This document shows, piece by piece, positions 49,183 to 57,376 of a stretch of DNA of 64,000 nt; the first letter of the stretch is position 1; every line of letters starts with the position of its first letter. A model generated the notes under the pieces. That model made no database searches. It was not told the origin of the DNA and was given only the letters and a program-made list of their open reading frames with translations. The translations under genes were made by a program, and so were the position numbers. The stretch comes from Mycobacterium heckeshornense (lineage in GTDB: Bacteria > Actinomycetota > Actinomycetes > Mycobacteriales > Mycobacteriaceae): contig NZ_AP024237.1 of assembly GCF_016592155.1 (NCBI RefSeq), forward strand, positions 1,550,001-1,614,000, given 5' to 3'.

Positions 49183-49602
49183 TCAGCATTGCGTCTCGAT
49201 CTTGAAGTCTGCCGTCTTCGGGGTAGACGGGTCTTCCGTATTGGTCCCTTGCGCGGTGCCGGTGATTCTGTAGGTGCCGTTGGTGAAAGTCGCCTCCGCC
49301 TTGCCGACACCGGCGTCGGCAAGGCCGGTGAAGCCGTCGACGTTGTTGATGTTGACGCTCTCGGCTTTCGGGTCATCAGACCCTAGCCGCAGCATGGCCT
49401 GCACATTGCCCGGGGCCGCGCCGATGTCGACGGTCACCAGCCACTCAACTTGAGTGCACGACACGGCATGTGAGGTCCGGGTATTGCCGTCGACGGTGAT
49501 CCGAGCGGTTTTCGGGGGCACGGTTTCAGTGCGCGAACATCCCAGACCGCCGGCAAGAACGGCCAAAGCGACCACCGCCGTCGCGACCAACCGGTGTTTC
49601 AC
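49183..49602 (-). CDS. LpqH/LppE-family lipoprotein
   Basis: A 139-residue predicted lipoprotein of the mycobacterial 19-kDa antigen family. The signal peptide ends in a Cys at about residue 22 (GGLGC). The mature domain has the family pattern KTARITVDGNTRT, a conserved Cys in HAVSCTQ, NINNVDGFTG, GTYRITGTAQG and a C-terminal Cys (IETQC), with a likely disulfide. GTG start at 49602 with GGAGG upstream. Such proteins sit on the outer face of the membrane and in LpqH act on TLR2. Function here is inferred only by family. Confidence 0.85.
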   Translation of the reverse strand: MKHRLVATAVVALAVLAGGLGCSRTETVPPKTARITVDGNTRTSHAVSCTQVEWLVTVDIGAAPGNVQAMLRLGSDDPKAESVNINNVDGFTGLADAGVGKAEATFTNGTYRITGTAQGTNTEDPSTPKTADFKIETQC

Positions 49603-49823
49603 CGGGCACCTCCGTTCCCACAGCCACGCGCTGCTGTTCGGCTGCACCAGTTTCTACCAGCTCGGCGCGTGCTTTGCGGGGTTATCCACGGTGCTGCCCG
49701 GTTGCCGTATGCCTTACAGTTGACGGATCAGTGCGACAACTTCACCGGCTGTCTCGGAGGCGCGTTGCCGAAAAGCATGACCCAGCCCGTCGCTGCCGCC
49801 AGTGGCCCCTGGGGGATCCAGCG

Positions 49824-50900
49824 GTGAGCGCGGCGTTGTCCATACCCCGATACCCCCATGACGTTACCCGTGACTGGCTTGCGGCCATCCTCCGCGACCG
49901 TGGGACGCCGGTCGAGGTCTCCGAGGTGACCGTGGTGCCCATCGGTACCGGACAGACGGGTGCGACGTTTCGGGTGTCAGTCGGCTACGGCGCGGCCCCT
50001 GCGGGTTTGCCGGATACCTTCGTCATAAAATTGCCGGCTCAGGACGACGCCGTGCGTGACCGCGTCGTCATCGGTTACCGCAGCGAGTGTGCCTTCTACT
50101 CCACAATCGCCGAGCGGGTGCAGATCCCGACACCGCAGTGCTTCTACTGCGAGATCACCGAAGATGCCACGCAATATGCGCTGCTGCTCGCCGATCAGGC
50201 GCCGGCTGTGCAGGGCGATCAAATCGCGGGCTGTAACGAGCGGGAGGCCCGACTTGCGGTGAGGGCGCTGGCTGGTCTGCACGGCCCGAGCTGGTGCGAT
50301 CCGGCGTGGCTGGATTTCCCCGGCATCGCCTTCGCGCGGCCGGATGAGGCGTCCGCCCAGGGTCTCGGCGAGGTCGCCCGAATGAGTGCCGATATCACGC
50401 TGGGCAAGCTCGGCGACCGGATGAGCGCAGTAGACCGCGAAACCTTCACCAGCATAATGGATTTGGTCAGACCCTGGCTCTTGGCAGAACGCGACCGATT
50501 CGCGTTGCTGCATGGCGACTACCGGCTCGACAACATGCTGTTCGACCGCCGGGCCAACACCGTCACCGTCGTCGATTGGCAGACGCTCGGCGTGGGGCTG
50601 CCGGCACGCGATCTCGCCTACTTCACGGCCACCAGTCTGAGCCCGGATCTGCGTTCGGCGATCGAAGAGGATCTTGTCGAGGAGTATCACCGGATGTTGT
50701 CCGGCTACGGCGTCACCGACTATGACGGTGAAACGTGTTGGCGTGACTACCGACTCGGCATGCCGCAAGCACCGCTGATATCTGCGCTAGGTTTCGCATT
50801 CGCCACCGCCACCGACCGCGGCGACGATATGGTGTTGACGATGCTGCAGCGCGGCTGTCGCGCGATCCGCGAGCTTGGGACGCTGGAACTGATCGGCTGA
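49824..50900 (+). CDS. Aminoglycoside-phosphotransferase/EcKinase-like protein
   Basis: A 358-residue protein-kinase-like fold. The catalytic loop LLHGDYRLDNMLFD (about residues 232-245) and the metal motif VTVVDWQTLGVG (about 253-264) are intact, and FVIKLPAQDD carries the ATP-binding Lys. Related proteins phosphorylate small molecules such as choline, ecdysteroids or CoA-linked catabolic intermediates; the substrate here is not known. The GTG at 49824 (MSAALSIPRYP) is used; the frame is open to 49674 but shows no domain there. It lies next to the acyl-CoA cluster, which may hint at a role in it. Confidence 0.85.
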   Translation: MSAALSIPRYPHDVTRDWLAAILRDRGTPVEVSEVTVVPIGTGQTGATFRVSVGYGAAPAGLPDTFVIKLPAQDDAVRDRVVIGYRSECAFYSTIAERVQIPTPQCFYCEITEDATQYALLLADQAPAVQGDQIAGCNEREARLAVRALAGLHGPSWCDPAWLDFPGIAFARPDEASAQGLGEVARMSADITLGKLGDRMSAVDRETFTSIMDLVRPWLLAERDRFALLHGDYRLDNMLFDRRANTVTVVDWQTLGVGLPARDLAYFTATSLSPDLRSAIEEDLVEEYHRMLSGYGVTDYDGETCWRDYRLGMPQAPLISALGFAFATATDRGDDMVLTMLQRGCRAIRELGTLELIG

Positions 50901-50975
50901 GGATGTGCCGGGGCGAAGGCCGCTTTGCCCGTGTGCCGACCCGAGGGTGCTCTCGGCGCGCGAATGCGCACTTTG

Positions 50976-52139
50976 TCACTGCTGACGTCGGGCCGCCTTG
51001 ACCAGGTTGGACCCGATGATCAGCCGTTGGATTTCGCTCGTCCCTTCATATAGGCGCAAGAGTCGGACGTCGCGATAGATCCGTTCGACGGGCACTTCAC
51101 GCATGTAGCCGCTGCCGCCGTGGATCTGCACCGCCAGGTCGGCTACCTTTCCCGCCATTTCGGTGCAGAAAAGCTTCGCCGCCGACGGTGCGATGCGGCG
51201 ATCCTGGTTAGTCTCCCATTGCCGAGCGGTGTCGCGCACGAGCGCCCGCCCGGCCAGTACCCCGGTTTGCTGGTCGGCGATCATCGCCTGCACCAATTGG
51301 AAGTTGCCAATCGGTTCGCCACCCTGTGTGGCGGTGGCCGCGTAGGCCACCGATTCGTCGAGTGCGCGCTGCGCGGTTCCCACGGCGAGTGCGGCGATGT
51401 GTATCCGCCCGCGCGCGAGCGAGGTCATCGCCGCTCGATAGCCGATGTCCGCACTGCCGCCGACCAGCGCACCTGCCGGAATCCGGACATCGGTGAAGCT
51501 GACATCGGCCGTCCACGCACCTTCCTGACCCATCTTGGCGTCTTTGGCGCCGACCACCACGCCCGGCGTATTCGCGGGAACGAGGAATACCGCGATGCCG
51601 GGATTACTGTCGTCGGCGGGCCGGGTTCGCGCGAAAACCACGAACAGATCGGCGACCGGTGCATTGGTGATGAACCGCTTCTGGCCGGAGATAACCCAAT
51701 CATCGCCGACGCGAACGGCTTTCGTGCGCAGCCCGGACGGATTCGATCCCGCGCCCGGTTCGGTGAGCGCGAATGAGGCGACGACGTCGCCGGAGGCCAT
51801 CGGCTCGAGCCAGCGGCTCTTCTGCTCCTCGGTGCCGAATCCGACGAGCACCTGGCCGGCGATGCCGTTGTTGGTGCCGAACATCGACCGCAACGCCAGC
51901 GAGGTATAGCCCAATTCCATCGCCAGCTCGACGTCTTGGATCAGGTTCAGGCCCAGACCGCCCCACTTCTGCGGGATCGCATACCCGAAGAGACCCATCT
52001 TCTTGGCTTGATCGCGCAGGTCGTCGGGCACTTTGTCGTCGGCCAGAATCTCTCGCTCGCGTGGGACGACGGCGGTGCGCACGAAACGGCGGGTCTGCGC
52101 CAGGATCTCGTGAAAGTCCTCGTCGCTGACTTCGGCCAT
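50976..52139 (-). CDS. Acyl-CoA dehydrogenase (divergent from fabG2)
   Basis: A 387-residue FAD enzyme of the acyl-CoA dehydrogenase family. FAD/substrate motifs are FALTEPGAGSNPSGLRT (about 125-141) and FITNAPVADLFVVFART. The C-terminal RLYEGTSEIQRLIIG has the catalytic Glu position, and QIHGGSGYMRE is typical. It introduces a C=C next to the thioester. The ATG at 52139 faces fabG2 across 127 bases, which should hold both promoters. Confidence 0.92.
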   Translation of the reverse strand: MAEVSDEDFHEILAQTRRFVRTAVVPREREILADDKVPDDLRDQAKKMGLFGYAIPQKWGGLGLNLIQDVELAMELGYTSLALRSMFGTNNGIAGQVLVGFGTEEQKSRWLEPMASGDVVASFALTEPGAGSNPSGLRTKAVRVGDDWVISGQKRFITNAPVADLFVVFARTRPADDSNPGIAVFLVPANTPGVVVGAKDAKMGQEGAWTADVSFTDVRIPAGALVGGSADIGYRAAMTSLARGRIHIAALAVGTAQRALDESVAYAATATQGGEPIGNFQLVQAMIADQQTGVLAGRALVRDTARQWETNQDRRIAPSAAKLFCTEMAGKVADLAVQIHGGSGYMREVPVERIYRDVRLLRLYEGTSEIQRLIIGSNLVKAARRQQ

Positions 52140-52194
52140 AGACGGATGCTCCTTCTTGGCAGCGTGCCTGCCCTGGTTGTCCCCGGCAGATCCT

Positions 52195-52205
52195 ATATGA
52201 AATAT
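52195..52205. promoter_or_regulatory. AT-rich palindrome, candidate regulator site
   Basis: ATATGAAATAT is an inverted repeat (ATAT-N3-ATAT) within the AT-rich block CTATATGAAATATGATG, between the divergent acyl-CoA dehydrogenase and fabG2. It stands out in high-GC DNA. It could be the operator of the GntR regulator at 56641 or part of a -10 region. Confidence 0.35.
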
Positions 52206-52266
52206 GATGTTGTCCGTGCCGGCCTGGGGCTCGCGCGATCACATGGAACAGAGGACAGGTGGTTAG

Positions 52267-53007
52267 GTGTCGTTGTTGACCGGCCGCACCGCCGTCGTCA
52301 CCGGTGGTGCACAAGGATTAGGATTCGCAATCGCGGAACGGTTCATCGCTGAAGGCGCCCGAGTTGTGCTGGGCGACATAAATGTTGAGACAACCGAGGC
52401 CGCCGCTAAGCAGTTGGGCGGCGACGATGTCGCGCTAGCCGCGCGCTGCGATGTCACCGTCGCCGCCGACGTCGACGCCCTGGTCGGAGCTGCTGTCGAG
52501 CATTTCGGTGGTCTGGACATCATGGTCAACAACGCCGGGATCACCCGCGATGCGACGATGCGCAAGATGACCGAAGAGCAGTTCGACGAGGTCATCGCAG
52601 TGCATTTGAAGGGAACCTGGAACGGCACCCGCAAGGCCGCGGCGATCATGCGCGAGAACAAGCGCGGCGCGATCGTGAACATGTCGTCGCTGTCGGGCAA
52701 GGTCGGTCTGGTCGGGCAGACCAACTACTCGGCGGCCAAGGCCGGCATCGTCGGCATGACCAAGGCCGCCGCGAAGGAGCTCGCTCATCTCGGTGTACGG
52801 GTGAACGCCATTGCACCGGGTTTGATCCGCTCAGCTATGACTGAGGCTATGCCGCAACGTATTTGGGACGAAAAGGTTGCCGAGGTCCCGATGGGTAGGG
52901 CAGGTGAACCTTACGAGGTCGCCAACGTCGCATTGTTCTTGGCTTCCGATTGGTCGTCGTACATGACCGGGACGGTGATCGAGGTTACCGGGGGGAGGTT
53001 CATGTGA
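52267..53007 (+). CDS. fabG2: 3-oxoacyl-ACP/CoA reductase FabG2 (SDR family, Rv1350 orthologue)
   Basis: A 246-residue classical SDR. The NAD(P) motif TGGAQGLG is at about 11-18, then NNAG, the catalytic Ser in NMSSLSG and the YSAAKAG Tyr-Lys pair. The protein is very close to M. tuberculosis FabG2, which lies next to the mbt-2/irtAB genes. Here it instead heads a catabolic-looking operon. GTG start at 52267 with GGACAGGTGG upstream. The stop overlaps the thiolase start by 4 bases. Confidence 0.9.
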   Translation: MSLLTGRTAVVTGGAQGLGFAIAERFIAEGARVVLGDINVETTEAAAKQLGGDDVALAARCDVTVAADVDALVGAAVEHFGGLDIMVNNAGITRDATMRKMTEEQFDEVIAVHLKGTWNGTRKAAAIMRENKRGAIVNMSSLSGKVGLVGQTNYSAAKAGIVGMTKAAAKELAHLGVRVNAIAPGLIRSAMTEAMPQRIWDEKVAEVPMGRAGEPYEVANVALFLASDWSSYMTGTVIEVTGGRFM

Positions 53008-54230
53008 GCGGGCCGACGGAGGCTGTGATCTGTGAACCAGTGCGTACCCCGATCGGCCGTTACGGGGGAATGTTCAAGTCGCTGAGCGCCGTCGACCTCG
53101 GCGTCACTGCGCTGAAAGGGTTGCTCGACCGCACGCAACTCGCGCCGGAATCCGTGCGGGACGTCATCCTCGGCCACTGCTATCCCAGCAGCGAGGCCCC
53201 TGCGATCGGCCGCGTGGTGGCGCTCGACGCCGGTCTGCCCGTGACTGTTCCCGGTATGCAGATCGACCGTCGCTGCGGCTCTGGACTACAGGCGGTGATC
53301 CAGGCCTGTCTGCAGGTGAGCAGCGGCGACCACGATCTCGTCGTCGCCGGCGGCACCGAGAGCATGAGTAATGTCGTCTTCTATTCCACCGATATGCGTT
53401 GGGGCGGCGCCCGCACGGGCATCAAGGTGCACGACGGGCTGGTCCGTGGACGTACCACCGCGGGTGGCCGAAGCTACCCGGTCCCGGGCGGAATGCTGGA
53501 GACTGCGGAGAATTTGCGCCGCCAGTACAATATTTCGCGCACCGAACAAGACGAGCTTGCGGCCACCTCACACCAGCGGGCTGTCGCTGCGCAGAAGGAC
53601 GGCATCTTCGCGGAAGAGATCATCCCGGTCGCGGTGCAATCCCGTCAGGGCGAGCAGCTGATCGACACTGACGAGCATCCCCGCGCCGACACCACGGTCG
53701 AGTCGTTGGCCAAGCTCAAACCGGTTCTGCTGCAAGATGACCCGGACGCGACGGTCACCGCAGGCAATGCCAGCGGACAAAACGACGCCGCATCGATGTG
53801 TGTGGTCACTACCCGGGAAAAGGCCGGCGAGCTGGGGTTGACGCCACTGGTTCGCCTGGTGTCGTGGGCCGTCGCCGGTGTGCCGCCCACAGTGATGGGC
53901 ATCGGTCCGGTGCCGGCGACCGAGTTGGCGCTGGCCAGGGCGAATCTGCGGCTGGCCGATATCGACCTGATCGAACTCAACGAAGCATTTGCGGCTCAAG
54001 CCATCGCGGTGATGCGGGAGTGGAAATTCAGCGCCGCCGACCGGGACCGAACCAACGTCCTCGGTTCCGGGATTTCGCTGGGTCACCCGGTTGGGGCGAC
54101 CGGCGCCAGGATGCTCACCACGTTGGCTCGCGAGCTCAACCGGCGCCAAGCGCGCTATGGTCTGGAAACCATGTGCATCGGCGGGGGCCAAGGCCTCGCC
54201 GCGGTCTTCGAACGGGTCACCTCCGGATGA
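53004..54230 (+). CDS. Acetyl-CoA acetyltransferase (thiolase)
   Basis: A 408-residue thiolase. The nucleophile Cys is in [14 protein letters not shown] (about residue 90), with [11 protein letters not shown], His in [12 protein letters not shown] and the second Cys in [10 protein letters not shown]. It would cleave a 3-ketoacyl-CoA at the end of the pathway. GTG start at 53004, overlapping the fabG2 stop. Its 3' end overlaps the next gene (ATGA). It resembles degradative thiolases such as FadA5/PaaJ more than FadA4, but the substrate cannot be told from sequence. Confidence 0.92.
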   Translation: MSGPTEAVICEPVRTPIGRYGGMFKSLSAVDLGVTALKGLLDRTQLAPESVRDVILGHCYPSSEAPAIGRVVALDAGLPVTVPGMQIDRRCGSGLQAVIQACLQVSSGDHDLVVAGGTESMSNVVFYSTDMRWGGARTGIKVHDGLVRGRTTAGGRSYPVPGGMLETAENLRRQYNISRTEQDELAATSHQRAVAAQKDGIFAEEIIPVAVQSRQGEQLIDTDEHPRADTTVESLAKLKPVLLQDDPDATVTAGNASGQNDAASMCVVTTREKAGELGLTPLVRLVSWAVAGVPPTVMGIGPVPATELALARANLRLADIDLIELNEAFAAQAIAVMREWKFSAADRDRTNVLGSGISLGHPVGATGARMLTTLARELNRRQARYGLETMCIGGGQGLAAVFERVTSG

Positions 54231-55420
54231 GCGTGCCGTTGACCGGCGTCACCGTTGTCGAGGTGTCCAGCTTCGTCGCCGCACCGTTGTGCGGTATGAC
54301 ACTGAGTCAACTTGGCGCAGAGGTGATTCGGGTCGATCCGATCGGTGGTGCATCCGACGTGCACCGTTGGCCGCTGGCGAAAAGTGGGGCATCGATCTAC
54401 TGGACCGGGCTGAACAAGGGTAAGCGTTCGGCGACGATCGACCTGCGCTCAGCAGCCGGACAACAACTGGTTCAACGCCTCGTCGTCGAAGGCGACGGCA
54501 TCGTGGTGACCAACGCAGCGGGCCTGTCCTGGCTGTCGTATGACCGATTGTCCAGCCTGCGATCCGATGTCATCCATGTCCAGTTGCTGGGTCGCGGTGA
54601 CGGCTCCACCGCTGTGGACTATACGGTCAATGCGGCGACGGGGTTTCCGTTGGTCACCGGTCCGAGGGACCATGCCGGTCCGATCAACCACGTGCTGCCC
54701 GCCTGGGATGTGTGCTGCGGCCTGTACGCGGCGCTAGCGGTGTTGGCCGCCCTGCGTCGTCGCGACCAGTCGGGTGCAGGTACCCAAGTCAGCGTGGCCC
54801 TGGAAGATGTCGCGCTGGCCACGGCGGCCAATCTCGGCTGGCTGACCGAGCCCCAGGTGAACGGCACCCAGCGGCCCCGACTCGGGAATGCCATCTACGG
54901 CCAGTACGGCCAGGACTTCACCAGCAGCGACGGTATTGCATTCATGGTTGTGACGTTGACCCCCCGGCACTTTCGCGACCTGGTCGACGTCACAGGCACC
55001 GGTTCTGCCGTATCGGCGCTTGCCGAGGCGCTCGGCGCCGACTTCAGCGCCGAAGGCGACCGCTACCGCTACCGCGATGCGCTGACGGCCCTGTTCAGCG
55101 TCTGGTTCGCTGAGCATACCGCCGAACAGATCACCGAAGCACTGTCGGCAACGACCGTGCTGTTCGAGCGCTACCGGACCTTTGCTGAAGTCGCGGTAGA
55201 TCCGCGGGTGACAGCGAATCCGATGTTCTCTTTACTGCACCAAGACCGTGTCGGCGACTATCTCGCTCCGGGCTTGCCGACCGTATTCGACGGGGTTCAT
55301 CCGGCATGCGCCCCTGCACCGAATCTGGGCCAAGACACCATCGACGTGCTCACCGAGCGCCTGGGGTTGAACGAGCACGACATTGCGCGTCTGACCAGGG
55401 CCAAAACGATCGCCGGTTGA
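54227..55420 (+). CDS. CaiB/BaiF-family CoA transferase, 2-methylfumaryl-CoA isomerase-like
   Basis: A 397-residue class III CoA transferase. The N-terminal VVEVSSFVAAPLCGMTLSQL and GAEVIRVDPIGGASD are family hallmarks, followed by GLNKGKRSATIDLRS and VDYTVNAATGFPLVTGP. The VNHVLPAWDV-type segment (INHVLPAWDVCCG) and NGTQRPRLGNAIYGQYGQDF resemble what I recall of mesaconyl-CoA C1-C4 CoA transferases (2-methylfumaryl-CoA isomerases). This reassignment is a recollection, not a search result. It lies in an operon with thiolase, SDR and acyl-CoA dehydrogenase genes. The ATG at 54227 overlaps the thiolase stop. Confidence 0.82.
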   Translation: MSVPLTGVTVVEVSSFVAAPLCGMTLSQLGAEVIRVDPIGGASDVHRWPLAKSGASIYWTGLNKGKRSATIDLRSAAGQQLVQRLVVEGDGIVVTNAAGLSWLSYDRLSSLRSDVIHVQLLGRGDGSTAVDYTVNAATGFPLVTGPRDHAGPINHVLPAWDVCCGLYAALAVLAALRRRDQSGAGTQVSVALEDVALATAANLGWLTEPQVNGTQRPRLGNAIYGQYGQDFTSSDGIAFMVVTLTPRHFRDLVDVTGTGSAVSALAEALGADFSAEGDRYRYRDALTALFSVWFAEHTAEQITEALSATTVLFERYRTFAEVAVDPRVTANPMFSLLHQDRVGDYLAPGLPTVFDGVHPACAPAPNLGQDTIDVLTERLGLNEHDIARLTRAKTIAG

Positions 55421-55443
55421 GCCGGGCAGAGGGGAAACATCTC

Positions 55444-56637
55444 ATGACCAGACTCGCGCAAACGCTCGGACTTACCGAGTTCCAGACCGAGATCATCGCC
55501 ACTGTGCGGCAATTCGTCGACAAGGAAGTCATTCCCAGCGCGCAGGAGCTCGAACACAGCGACACCTACCCACAAGCCATCATCGACCAGATGCGTGACA
55601 TGGGCCTTTTCGGTCTGATGATTCCCGAGGAGTATGGGGGCCTGGGTGAGTCGCTGTTGACCTATGCGTTGTGTGTCGAGGAATTGGCGCGCGGATGGAT
55701 GAGCATCTCCGGTGTGATCAACACCCATTTCATCGTCGCCTACATGGTGCGCCAGCACGGAACCGCGGAGCAGAAACGGCACCTGCTGCCCCGCATGGCG
55801 ACCGGTGAAGTGCGCGGTGCGTTTTCGATGTCCGAGCCCGAGTTGGGATCCGACGTGGCGGCGATACGAACCAGGGCGGCACGCAATGATGACGGCAGCT
55901 ACACCATCGATGGGCAGAAGATGTGGCTCACCAACGGCGCCAGCTCGACACTGGTCGCCGTCTTGGTACGGACCGACGAAGGCGCGGATGCGCCGCACCG
56001 CAACTTGACAACATTTCTTATCGAGAAGCCGACCGGGTTTGGCGAAGTAGCACCCGGTCTGCTGATCCCGGGCAAGATCGACAAACTTGGGTACAAGGGC
56101 ATCGACACCACCGAGCTGATCTTCGAGGGGTACGTGGTCAGCGGCGAGGACATTCTCGGTGGCGTTCCGGGGCAAGGCTTTTACCACATGATGGACGGCA
56201 TCGAAGTCGGGCGGGTCAACGTCGCGGCCCGGGCATGCGGTGTGGCCGTCCGGGCCTTCGAGCTCGCCGTGCGGTATGCGCAGCAGCGGCGTACGTTCGG
56301 CAAGCCGATCGCCGAACATCAGGCCATCGCTTTCCAGTTGGCCGAGATGGCCACGAAAGTGGAAGCAGCGCATCTGATGATGGTCAATGCTGCCCGATTG
56401 AAGGATTCGGGAGAACGCAACGACGTTGCCGCCGGAATGGCGAAATACCTAGCCAGCGAGCTGTGCAGTGAGGTCACCCAGCAGAGTTTCCGAATCCACG
56501 GCGGCTACGGATACTCCAAGGAGTACGAGATCGAGCGGCTGATGCGCGACGCGCCGTTTCTGCTGATCGGCGAGGGAACCAGTGAGATCCAGAAGTCCAT
56601 TATCAGCAGGCGATTGCTTGCTGAGTATCGAATCTGA
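55444..56637 (+). CDS. Acyl-CoA dehydrogenase (operon with fabG2)
   Basis: A 397-residue acyl-CoA dehydrogenase. FSMSEPELGSDVAAIRTRA and YTIDGQKMWLTNGA form the FAD/substrate motifs, RTFGKPIAEHQ is conserved, and FLLIGEGTSEIQKSII holds the catalytic Glu region. The ATG at 55444 is used, with GGGGAAACATCTC just upstream. It lies 23 bases after the CoA transferase gene and 3 bases before gntR. It is distinct from the divergent dehydrogenase at 50976, which suggests two oxidation steps or two chain types. Confidence 0.92.
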   Translation: MTRLAQTLGLTEFQTEIIATVRQFVDKEVIPSAQELEHSDTYPQAIIDQMRDMGLFGLMIPEEYGGLGESLLTYALCVEELARGWMSISGVINTHFIVAYMVRQHGTAEQKRHLLPRMATGEVRGAFSMSEPELGSDVAAIRTRAARNDDGSYTIDGQKMWLTNGASSTLVAVLVRTDEGADAPHRNLTTFLIEKPTGFGEVAPGLLIPGKIDKLGYKGIDTTELIFEGYVVSGEDILGGVPGQGFYHMMDGIEVGRVNVAARACGVAVRAFELAVRYAQQRRTFGKPIAEHQAIAFQLAEMATKVEAAHLMMVNAARLKDSGERNDVAAGMAKYLASELCSEVTQQSFRIHGGYGYSKEYEIERLMRDAPFLLIGEGTSEIQKSIISRRLLAEYRI

Positions 56638-56640
56638 CCG

Positions 56641-57354
56641 ATGACTGCTCCCGATTTCGCTGCGCGGCCACAACTCTCCGAAGACGTTGCCCGGTTTGTT
56701 CGTAACAGGATTTTCGACGGCACCTACGGCGCCGGCGAGTACGTTCGGCTCGATCAGCTGGCAGCCGAGTTGGGAATCAGCGTGACACCGGTGCGTGAGG
56801 CGCTCTTCCAGCTCCGCGCCGAGGGGCTGCTGGCCCAGCAGCCGCGCCGCGGGTTTGTGGTCTTGCCGGTGACGAGCCGAGACCTCACCGATGTCGCAAA
56901 CGTGCAAGCGCACGTCGGTGGTGAACTGGCTGCGCGGGCAGCGACCAACATCAAAGATGACGAGCTGCGCCAGCTCGAGGAGATTCAGGCCCAGCTGGAA
57001 ACTGCTTATGCCAGCAATGACAACGAACGAGCTGTCCGTCTCAATCACGAATTCCACCGTGCCATCAATGTCGCCGCCGACTCACCCAAACTTGCCCAGT
57101 TGATGTCGCAAATCACCCGCTATGCCCCGGAGTCGGTGTTTCCGACCATCGCAGGCTGGCCTAGCCGGTCGATCAAAGACCATCGCCGGGTGCTGGCGGC
57201 GCTGGAGAAGCGCGACGACAAACTTGCCCGCAAGGCGATGTCCGAACATCTTGCGGCAGGTGCGGTTCCATTAATTGAGCACCTTGTCGAGCGTGGTGTG
57301 GTCGGCGACGCAATCCACCCGGATTCGACGAGGCTGCGGCGTTCGCCAAGCTGA
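56641..57354 (+). CDS. GntR-family regulator, FCD (FadR/VanR) subfamily
   Basis: A 237-residue regulator. The winged helix-turn-helix occupies about 10-80 (LDQLAAELGISVTPVREALFQL, RGFVVLPVTSRDL), and the FCD ligand domain about 95-220 with metal-type His/Asp positions in LNHEFHRAI and DHRRVLAALEKRD. It is the last gene of the fabG2 operon, convergent with the synthetase operon. A role in sensing an acid or CoA ester of this pathway is inferred. The AT palindrome at 52195-52205 is a candidate site. Confidence 0.9.
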   Translation: MTAPDFAARPQLSEDVARFVRNRIFDGTYGAGEYVRLDQLAAELGISVTPVREALFQLRAEGLLAQQPRRGFVVLPVTSRDLTDVANVQAHVGGELAARAATNIKDDELRQLEEIQAQLETAYASNDNERAVRLNHEFHRAINVAADSPKLAQLMSQITRYAPESVFPTIAGWPSRSIKDHRRVLAALEKRDDKLARKAMSEHLAAGAVPLIEHLVERGVVGDAIHPDSTRLRRSPS

Positions 57355-57376
57355 ACTTGGGCCACGAACTCGCTGT

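Noticed and set aside
47163..50975. Prophage or integrative element at the tRNA-Leu
   Set aside because: No integrase, phage genes or duplicated tRNA end were seen in the window.
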